Of a stretch of DNA of 64,000 bases, positions 7,181 to 14,753 are shown in pieces. Below the pieces are notes generated by a model. That model saw nothing but the letters and a program-made list of their open reading frames with translations, had not been told where the DNA came from and made no database searches. Every line of letters begins with the position of its first letter. The first letter of the stretch is position 1. The DNA lies in NCBI GenBank assembly GCA_038148895.1, contig JBBVGQ010000001.1. One strand, 5' to 3'. The translations under genes and the position numbers were made by a program. This DNA comes from Tamlana sp038148895 (lineage in GTDB: Bacteria > Bacteroidota > Bacteroidia > Flavobacteriales > Flavobacteriaceae).

Positions 7181-10100
7181 CTAATAGGTTTTAAAGCTTT
7201 TTACAATATCCGTGTCAGTGATAAAGTTGTGTTTTTTTGCCAAGTCTTCAATGATTTGAAATCCTTCGTATGAAATATTGCCCAATAAATTGATGGGAGC
7301 TTCTTCAAAGGCATTTAAAATGGACTCCGCTACACAACATAATGAAGTGCCTTTTGGCGAACACGATGTGACCAAATAATCAGGGTCCATTTGAAGTTTT
7401 ACGGATGCACTAAAATTTTGAACATAGACATTTGATTGCTCCATGAGCTCTGGTGATATGGCAGAAGGGACAGAGACATCTGAAATAATAACAGGTTTCT
7501 GAGAATCAATATGATTGGTATGTAATATGGGGTCGTTGGTGTTTACTGCAGTTAAAACAGCATCACACACTTTTAAGTCCTTAAGATTTGTGCTTAATAC
7601 CACATCTAAATTAGGATTGATGTCATGTAAGGAAAGCTTACTCACCAATTTTTCCAGTCTGTTCAAATTTTTCCCGACCAAAACGAGTTGAGATAATTTT
7701 AAGGAAGGGTCTTGACACAATTTAAGTGTTAGTACTTGACCAATATTTCCTGTAGAGCCAACAACACCTACAGTGATGTTGTTAGTGGAATTTAAAAATT
7801 TAAAAATACTGGTTTTGAAATTTTGGTAGCCAACAACCGCTGTTAAAGTATTTCCTGTTAAAACACGTGCGCCCTTGGGTTCATATATTGTTTTGCCATT
7901 GGTTGTAAGTATGGAGTTATAACCGCCCAAACTTATAAAACGGGCACCTTTACTGGTGGCTAAGTTTATAGCTTTCTGGATTTTTTTGATTACTTTTTTT
8001 CTTTGGTCCGTTCGGTGCAATTTTTCCATTGAGGAAGAATCTAAGGGAAGTATTATTGTTGTGAGGTGAACCTTTCCATCATATAAATTTTTGCCGCTCA
8101 TTATGAAAGGCTCCATTTCCATTACGGTCTCAAATTTGCCAAACAGTTGCAATAATCCTGTATTGGAAGCTTCATTTAGTGATTCATCCAACATTTTTAA
8201 TTCCTCAACTGGATAGGCAAAATGGCCAATAAATGCAACTTGAATAGCATTTTTTTCAGGATGTTCATAGCTGCCATTTAGAACCCCTAGATTTGGTTTG
8301 TTCTCTTTGTCTGAGTATAGGTCGCCGTTCATTAAATGACGCACTAAACTGTAAAAATCATCGTTTTCTATCAAAATAGCCAACGTTTCCAATCCTGAGC
8401 AAAGTTGTTGGATGTCTTTTTTGCCAATATGAATAGAGGGCTCTATGCGAAGCACATTAGGAGCAGAAATAGTCGGCAGGATTCTAATGTTGAATTTGTT
8501 CAGTAAATATGATGAAAATAGATAGCCAAGAACCTTTCTTTCTTGAAGGACGCGCAGAAAAACAGATTCTTGAAACTTGGCTAATTTAACACCTACCATC
8601 AATCCTTTTCCAGAAATGGAATCAAATACAGTGGGGTGCTTTTCTTGAATTAACTGCAAACTTTGTAATAGCTTATTTCCTTTTTCTGCTGCCACAGAGC
8701 TAACATTATATTTTTCTAATAGTTTGAGGTTTTCCAAAGCTATGCTACACGCCATGGCTCCACCAGAAAATGTAGAAACGTATAATTTCCCCAATTTTTC
8801 CAGATAGCGTTCTTTGTCTATTGAAATTGAGCTGATTTTTGCCATATTTCCACCCAAAGCTTTAGAAAAAAGATAATAGTCTCCAACAATGCCTTCACTG
8901 GCCAAAAAACTTCCTGTTCTGCCAAGTCCAGATTGAATCTCATCAATGATTAGAGGAAAGTTGTAACTGGATAGTGTTTTTGAAAATTTTGGATTTACTT
9001 GACGAATACCACCTTCGCCAATAACAGGCTCTATAATTGCGGCAATCACGCAAGGGTAATCGATGGTTTCAATCGTTACTCCGTCGTTTTGATATTTTAA
9101 AACTTTTATGGGAATTGTAAATTTTTTAATGCCATTTTCAATGTCAATTTTGTGATTTTCATTGGTGTCATCAATAAAAATTGGACTTAAGGCAAACAAT
9201 CCCATGAATTTTTTTCTACGTTCCAACTCGCCAATCAGGGACCGCGCACCTGATGAATTCCCATGGAAGGCGTTGCAATTTGCAACCACTGCCAGTTGGG
9301 CATCTGCAATATATTTATTGTTGGTCTCCCAAATTTCCTTTACTTGAAGATTTGAATAGTGACCAAAAGCCATCAGCTGCTTTTGTTCTAGTTTTTTTAA
9401 TTTATCTGTCCATTCCATATAGGCATGATGTAATGCCATTTCAACAACCTCTGAGCCTGTTGAGCCAAATAAGGTAAAGAAGCTTTTTTCCGTATAGCGC
9501 GATAAAATTTCATTAAGTTTTGCAGCTAATTTCGCTGGATGCTTCTGTTCACTAAGTTGATCAGACAATGGGATTTTTCCTGATTTTAGAAAATTGATAG
9601 CATGGTTGACCAATTCCTTTTGATGATGCCCAAGTAAGTTGGTGCCATAACCACCTACTAAATCTAAGACTTTTTTGCCATTGAGTTTTTTATCTGGATA
9701 CAGGTAGTCTTTCTTGCCTTTTACGTATGAAACATCCATTTTTAAGGCCTTCATCAATTTTCCTAAATATGGATTGTGATATCTCGTATAAACACTTTCT
9801 AATTCATAAACGGGTTTAGTTTCATAAATTCCAGTGCGGGAAACGTTATCGTTTGTTAGCTGCTCAATTAGCGGTTTAAGTTCTTTATGTATTTTATTTT
9901 CTGAAATTAAACCCTTTTTGTTTTTTAATTCTTTGGCACAAGCAAAAGCAAATCTTTTAACGGTATTGTGTTGAAATTCTAAGGGCTCTAATCGTTCAAA
10001 TAATTGGTGGTTGATTTTATTAATGAGTTGCGCAATGTTTTTTATTTTTTCCTTTTTTTGACTGCCTTGGGATAAATCGTGATCGTCATTTGTAAGAAGT

Positions 10101-11596
10101 ATTACCCCGAGACCGGGGGTGAATTTGAGCGGATAAAACCGAATCGAGAAAAAATGGTCATTTAAGGATTGATAATACTTATCTAGTTTATTCAAAGATA
10201 TTTTTACGCCAAACTCATCATTAAAATAATCTTGTACCTCACGTTTACAATATAATATTTGCCCATCTTGAAGAGTTACTGTGTCGCCTAGATAGATATA
10301 TCGGTTTTCATTATCATTGATTTGGCCATTTAGTATTTTTTCGGCGCCATAATCGGATTTTATAAACAGCTGATAATCGGATTGACTGCCTATTTTTTTT
10401 AATCCAATAGATACGCCCGGAAATATGCCACCAAGGAATTTCGAATCAACATCGCCTATTAAAGTCGTCATAACCTGTTGTGTTTCTGTGGTCCCGAATG
10501 CATTATGAACTTCAACATCAAAAGTTTCCTCCATTTTTTTTATGATGTCTATATCAACTGAAGAACCGCTGGAAACAATAACCTTGAGGTGTTTTCGCAA
10601 AGACGATTTAAGAGCAGGAAATATTCGGGACATTTCAAGAATAATATTAAAAACCCCAGGGCCACCTGTTATGTGATGAGGTTTAGCTTCCCTAAAGAAA
10701 TATTGTACCACTTCGGGATGCTCTGCAAACCAATCTGTGTTAATCAGTAAAGTAGGTTGCCCTAAAAACAGGCCGTTTAAAAAAGTCCTAATGCCCATGG
10801 TGTGGGTAAACAAAGGTGTAAACCCTCGTCCGCCTAATTTATTTTTATCGAATAAACCGGCAGCTTTCCAAGCAGAAATGTTTTTTAAAAATGAACTGTG
10901 ATTATAACAAACAATTTTTGAGGCGCCCGTTGTGCCCGATGTGGTAATCATTAAAGCGGTATCTTCTGGAGATACTTGGCTTATAATGTTATTAACAAAG
11001 GTTCTTTCTTCCGCGCTTAGTTGTTCGGGTATGTCTTTTACTAAACGGTCTATTTGAAAATCTAAGAATGTATCAAACGTTTTTATGCCTTTATTTGTGG
11101 AGAAGGTTTTTATGTAGTCAATATTCTCTTTGTATCTGTTTCGATGTTGAAGCGAAGAGATTTCTACTTCTGGTAAAATTATTGAATCAAAACCTACCTC
11201 TTTATGCCATTTTACTAAATCATCCTTATCAATATACATGGGTAAAAACACCTTAACCCCATAACTGCAAAGAGCCAAAAAAAAGATGGATGTAAATAAT
11301 TCGCTGTTGGTTTCAAGATTAGCCAAGAATACTGTATCTCCCGGTTTTATATTTTGTTCGTTAAACTTTATGAATAACCTGCTAACAATTTTCCGAAGCT
11401 GAGACAGTGTAACGACTTTTAGTTCCTCGTTTATATGACTGATTATAATTTCGGAGTCTTTATTTCTCTTTGGGCTTTCGGCAAACAATAATTCACTAAT
11501 GGTATTAAACCCCGTATCATTGGTTAAAAGCCCACCAGAAAAGGTAAAATCAAACTTTATGTCGTTTTCAATCTTCATTGACCAATTGTTTTGCAC
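7181..11596 (-). CDS. Tri-domain fusion: acyl-adenylating enzyme, class III aminotransferase, AAR-like reductase
   Basis: A 1471-residue protein. Residues about 30-560 are an ANL adenylation domain: ITTSGTTGASK at 217-227, FGTTETQ near 368 and YLGDT near 445, with a weak A8-like region CKREVQDYF. Residues about 600-1110 are a class III PLP aminotransferase with GGYGTNLLGHH, IIDEIQSGLGRTG and the PLP lysine K912 in SKALGG. Residues about 1130-1460 resemble cyanobacterial long-chain acyl-ACP reductase: ISLGGYNSI, then TGNTLTAVV near 1250, then the Rossmann motif VVGSTGNIGQ near 1275. No carrier domain is visible. The first ATG overlaps the RND gene by 29 bp; a second ATG at 11578 (MKIEND) overlaps by 11 bp and may be the true start. 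Predicted logic is acid to acyl-AMP to aldehyde to amine, which is inference. Confidence 0.7.
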   Translation of the reverse strand: MQNNWSMKIENDIKFDFTFSGGLLTNDTGFNTISELLFAESPKRNKDSEIIISHINEELKVVTLSQLRKIVSRLFIKFNEQNIKPGDTVFLANLETNSELFTSIFFLALCSYGVKVFLPMYIDKDDLVKWHKEVGFDSIILPEVEISSLQHRNRYKENIDYIKTFSTNKGIKTFDTFLDFQIDRLVKDIPEQLSAEERTFVNNIISQVSPEDTALMITTSGTTGASKIVCYNHSSFLKNISAWKAAGLFDKNKLGGRGFTPLFTHTMGIRTFLNGLFLGQPTLLINTDWFAEHPEVVQYFFREAKPHHITGGPGVFNIILEMSRIFPALKSSLRKHLKVIVSSGSSVDIDIIKKMEETFDVEVHNAFGTTETQQVMTTLIGDVDSKFLGGIFPGVSIGLKKIGSQSDYQLFIKSDYGAEKILNGQINDNENRYIYLGDTVTLQDGQILYCKREVQDYFNDEFGVKISLNKLDKYYQSLNDHFFSIRFYPLKFTPGLGVILLTNDDHDLSQGSQKKEKIKNIAQLINKINHQLFERLEPLEFQHNTVKRFAFACAKELKNKKGLISENKIHKELKPLIEQLTNDNVSRTGIYETKPVYELESVYTRYHNPYLGKLMKALKMDVSYVKGKKDYLYPDKKLNGKKVLDLVGGYGTNLLGHHQKELVNHAINFLKSGKIPLSDQLSEQKHPAKLAAKLNEILSRYTEKSFFTLFGSTGSEVVEMALHHAYMEWTDKLKKLEQKQLMAFGHYSNLQVKEIWETNNKYIADAQLAVVANCNAFHGNSSGARSLIGELERRKKFMGLFALSPIFIDDTNENHKIDIENGIKKFTIPIKVLKYQNDGVTIETIDYPCVIAAIIEPVIGEGGIRQVNPKFSKTLSSYNFPLIIDEIQSGLGRTGSFLASEGIVGDYYLFSKALGGNMAKISSISIDKERYLEKLGKLYVSTFSGGAMACSIALENLKLLEKYNVSSVAAEKGNKLLQSLQLIQEKHPTVFDSISGKGLMVGVKLAKFQESVFLRVLQERKVLGYLFSSYLLNKFNIRILPTISAPNVLRIEPSIHIGKKDIQQLCSGLETLAILIENDDFYSLVRHLMNGDLYSDKENKPNLGVLNGSYEHPEKNAIQVAFIGHFAYPVEELKMLDESLNEASNTGLLQLFGKFETVMEMEPFIMSGKNLYDGKVHLTTIILPLDSSSMEKLHRTDQRKKVIKKIQKAINLATSKGARFISLGGYNSILTTNGKTIYEPKGARVLTGNTLTAVVGYQNFKTSIFKFLNSTNNITVGVVGSTGNIGQVLTLKLCQDPSLKLSQLVLVGKNLNRLEKLVSKLSLHDINPNLDVVLSTNLKDLKVCDAVLTAVNTNDPILHTNHIDSQKPVIISDVSVPSAISPELMEQSNVYVQNFSASVKLQMDPDYLVTSCSPKGTSLCCVAESILNAFEEAPINLLGNISYEGFQIIEDLAKKHNFITDTDIVKSFKTY

Positions 11597-13487
11597 CGGT
11601 TTTCAAAAATTTTTTAATGAAAGCAGGCATGAGTATTAAATCACTTATTAGGGCTATTATTAAAGCAAAAACACTTAAAAAACCAAAGTATCTTATTGGA
11701 GGTACTTCAGAAATCATTAAAACCCCAAAACCCAAACATATTACCGTGGTGGTTAAAATAATTCCTATGCCAGATTTATGTAATGCTTCTTTTAATTCGC
11801 CTGTTTTTTTATACCAATACAGGTAATGGATGGTGTCGTCAACAACAATACTTAAAAGCAAACACCCTATTGGAATTGTTACCATGTCTAAATTTATGCC
11901 TAATGAGCCCATAAGCCCCAACATGGTTACTATGGGAAATACATTAACCAGCATAACTATTAAGACTAACTTCCAATTTTTCAGATAAACCATCATAACA
12001 ATGAAAATAAGAATAAATGCCCAAACTAAACTATTTTTAAATGCATTAAGTAAGTCGGCCGCTACTTGCGTGTATAAAGTAATATACCCTGTTAGTCTAG
12101 GTTGTTCGTTCTTAAAATGTCTATCAGAAATCTGGTTAATTTTATTAACGAGTTCTATACCTTGATTTGTTGAAATTAAAGGGATTAAGAATGTAATGCG
12201 GTAAATGTTATTATTGGATTTTGATTGATATCCAGCAAGTTTTTTATTGATAAAAGGCGATAACCGATGATACGAAATTAAAGCACCAACTTCCTCAATA
12301 TCATAAACCTCATGAATCCATTTAACAATTGAAATTCTTTCAATTTTAGATTCATCAACAGTAAATTCCATTGGAAAATAAGGGCCAACGGTCGACTCTA
12401 TAAAAGCATGGTCTTTATAGGCACGGCTATTTTTGGATAGAACTGAAAGGCTGTGTATTTCCGACTTCAGTTTGCTCAAACCAGACATTGATACCGCAAG
12501 GATAAAAATAAACAGTAACAGAGCCTTTGAAAATGGAAGCAGTTTAAAACTTTTAATCTTAAAAAAATAAGGGTTCAGGTTATAACTATAGGCTTTTGGG
12601 TAAAAAATTAACAAGGCAAAAAGAAAAACAGCGATTATACCTATCAAGCCCAATATGGCAAAGTCTTGCAGTAAAGGAATTGAGCTAAAAATAAACGAAG
12701 TAAAACCTATGGCAGTAGTTATTATAACCCAAATACTTGGACTTATAACTTTTCGAAAGTCTCCGCCATGGGAAAGGATGTGCATGGAAATGGATGTACT
12801 GTAAAATAAAATAATAACAGGTATTATAGTGTGCGCGATACTTATCGGGATTTTAAACAGTGCGGCTGCATAAATTATTGAAGAGACCGCAGAAAGCGCC
12901 AAAACCAAAGTTTGAATGGTTGCCAAAGCAGACCGAATGATGATTATTATAGTTAGCATTAAAAGAGCCAAACCAATGATGAGATAGTGACCTGAATTGT
13001 TACTGGTTTGGGCATTGATTTCCTTAAATATAACACCCGTTCCGGCCAAATGATAAGGAATTTTTATTTCCTGAAAAATATTGTGGATGGTATCTATTAG
13101 TTCGGGCCTATTTGGATTGAGATGTGATTTAGGTTCAAAATGGATGAGGTAAACCGTTTGATTTGAAAATCTATTTGTTTTATGCTGCACATCTTTTGAA
13201 GGCCATGAAACAACGTTCAACACATAGTCAATGTCTCTTATTCTTTTTATATACGGAGCAATTTTTTTACGTGCGGTACTATTATTTTCGGTTTCAAATG
13301 ACACTATGAGCATGGCATCTGAATTAAAATCTTCAAGAAAGGTTTTATAGGATTTTATGGAAGTAGATTCCTCCGGAAGCCATCTACTAATCGAATTATC
13401 ATAGGTTACATAAGGAACAACAAAAAAGGAGCCTAAAATAAAAACTGAAGCTAAAAGAATTCTTGTATAAACATTGAATACATTCAT
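11568..13487 (-). CDS. RND/MMPL superfamily lipid-type exporter
   Basis: A 639-residue membrane protein with a single N-terminal helix (residues about 8-28), a periplasmic loop, a block of five to six helices, a second loop and a final helix block, the two-repeat RND layout in a short form. IVVDDTIHYLYWY in the second repeat and a SISMHIL segment in the first are typical of MMPL/HpnN-like exporters that carry lipids or hopanoids. It is the first gene of the four-gene operon and its stop overlaps the start of the fusion enzyme. The context suggests it moves the amphiphilic product of the operon across the inner membrane. Distinct from the much larger drug-type AcrB. Confidence 0.75.
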   Translation of the reverse strand: MNVFNVYTRILLASVFILGSFFVVPYVTYDNSISRWLPEESTSIKSYKTFLEDFNSDAMLIVSFETENNSTARKKIAPYIKRIRDIDYVLNVVSWPSKDVQHKTNRFSNQTVYLIHFEPKSHLNPNRPELIDTIHNIFQEIKIPYHLAGTGVIFKEINAQTSNNSGHYLIIGLALLMLTIIIIIRSALATIQTLVLALSAVSSIIYAAALFKIPISIAHTIIPVIILFYSTSISMHILSHGGDFRKVISPSIWVIITTAIGFTSFIFSSIPLLQDFAILGLIGIIAVFLFALLIFYPKAYSYNLNPYFFKIKSFKLLPFSKALLLFIFILAVSMSGLSKLKSEIHSLSVLSKNSRAYKDHAFIESTVGPYFPMEFTVDESKIERISIVKWIHEVYDIEEVGALISYHRLSPFINKKLAGYQSKSNNNIYRITFLIPLISTNQGIELVNKINQISDRHFKNEQPRLTGYITLYTQVAADLLNAFKNSLVWAFILIFIVMMVYLKNWKLVLIVMLVNVFPIVTMLGLMGSLGINLDMVTIPIGCLLLSIVVDDTIHYLYWYKKTGELKEALHKSGIGIILTTTVICLGFGVLMISEVPPIRYFGFLSVFALIIALISDLILMPAFIKKFLKTGAKQLVNED

Positions 13488-13758
13488 TAAGGCCAGAAGT
13501 TTAAGATAGGGATTCGATTCAATCTTTAAGGGCTCGGGTATTAACTTTGGCAGAAAAAGATATGAAATAAACCATTATAAAATAAACAGTTTGGGGTGTT
13601 TTTATCTGAATCACATATTTTTAAATGATTCAATTTTGTTTTCAAAGTTTTGCATCAAAAAATTGTCTTTTTTTTAATGACGATTAACCAACAGTACGTT
13701 TTTAAATGGAATTATGGTTGTAAAATATTGAATTCCGAAATTCTATTTGTCTTTAATA
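13488..13758. other. Intergenic region upstream of the putative lipid operon
   Basis: A 271 bp AT-rich gap between the DHFR-like gene and the RND exporter. It must hold the promoter of the four-gene operon. The nearest minus-strand match is TATCTTTT around 13554-13561, one base off the TAnnTTTG box. No hairpin terminator or repeat is seen. Confidence 0.3.
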
Positions 13759-14304
13759 TTACTTTGAATATTTAAGCACAACGCCACCTGTTTTTAGCGG
13801 CTGTGTTGAAACTAGGGATAAATTTTGGGAAGCAATACCTGTTTTGAAAAGTGGGCGACCACTACCCAAAATAACTGGTGCAACGCCAATGCGGTATTCG
13901 TCAAAAAGATTGTCGTTCACAAAGGTTTCAGAAAGGTTGGCACTGCCAAAAACATATAAGTCTTTTTCACCTTCTTCTTTTAGTTTCTTTATTTCGGCAG
14001 AGGCATTTTCGTTAATAAGTGTTGTGTTGTTCCATTCAGCAGATTTCAACGTTTTCGAGAAAACAATTTTTGGTATGCTGTTCATCAAATCGGCAATTTC
14101 CCCTTTTTCATTGATCCAATAAGCAGCCATGCCCTCATAGGTAACACGACCAAAAACAAGATAGTCCGCAGCATGTAATTGCTCAATACTCAGTTTTTCA
14201 AGTTCTTCCCCCCAAACAACATTGTGAAAAGGTAAATCCCAACTTTGGTTTCCCTCAAAGTATCCGTCAAGGGTTATGATATTCCACATGATAAGTTTTC
14301 TCAT
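13759..14304 (-). CDS. Dihydrofolate reductase family protein (RibD C-terminal fold)
   Basis: A 181-residue protein with the DHFR/RibD-C fold: MRKLIMWNIITLDGYFEG at the N-terminus, DYLVFGRVTYEGMAAYW in the middle, and DLYVFGSANLSETFV and DEYRIGVAPVILGSGRPLF towards the end. Members bind NADPH, but for this YyaP/YwjB-like group the substrate is usually unknown. It is not the housekeeping FolA, which lacks the VFGRVTYEG and GSGRPLF motifs. A lipoprotein gene ends 12 bp upstream on the same strand. Confidence 0.75.
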   Translation of the reverse strand: MRKLIMWNIITLDGYFEGNQSWDLPFHNVVWGEELEKLSIEQLHAADYLVFGRVTYEGMAAYWINEKGEIADLMNSIPKIVFSKTLKSAEWNNTTLINENASAEIKKLKEEGEKDLYVFGSANLSETFVNDNLFDEYRIGVAPVILGSGRPLFKTGIASQNLSLVSTQPLKTGGVVLKYSK

Positions 14305-14316
14305 TTGTGGTTTATT

Positions 14317-14682
14317 TTATTTCTTCTCCAATTTTACTGTTAATCCATTTCTTTCCAAATTATTTTTAACAGTGAACTTCATTGGTTTATAACCTTCCTT
14401 TTGTATCATGACTATAGGTTCAATATTAGGACAAAAACCGTAATTGTTAGACATCATACTAAAGTGCCCTTTGGAATCTGTCTTAAAAACCATACTTACT
14501 ATTATAGAATCATTTGATTTAGAATAATCCGTGCTTTCTATATTTAGAAACTTTAATTCTGCGCCACTTATGGGCTCATTAGTTTTTGAATCTATCAAAT
14601 TTCCGCTTAAGATTACCCAACAATCACATGAATGTAAAACAATAGAGGTCAATAATGAAATAATAAAAATTTTAGATTTCAT
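14317..14682 (-). CDS. Small lipoprotein with a carboxypeptidase-regulatory-like domain
   Basis: A 121-residue secreted lipoprotein. The signal peptide ends in the lipobox LHSC with Cys19 as the lipidation site. The mature part reads GNLIDSKTNEPISGAELKFLN, then DSKGHFSM and IQKEGYKPMKF, the beta-sandwich pattern of carboxypeptidase regulatory-like (transthyretin-like) domains. These act as binding or spacer domains at the Bacteroidota cell surface. Function unknown. Confidence 0.65.
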   Translation of the reverse strand: MKSKIFIISLLTSIVLHSCDCWVILSGNLIDSKTNEPISGAELKFLNIESTDYSKSNDSIIVSMVFKTDSKGHFSMMSNNYGFCPNIEPIVMIQKEGYKPMKFTVKNNLERNGLTVKLEKK

Positions 14683-14753
14683 TTAATCAATAATTTTTTT
14701 CCGTAGTTATAAAAAATATTTTGTAACTCAATTACGACCAAAAATTGTAATTC

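Noticed and set aside
7181..13487. NRPS/PKS cluster
   Set aside because: There is an adenylation domain but no condensation, ketosynthase, carrier or thioesterase domain.
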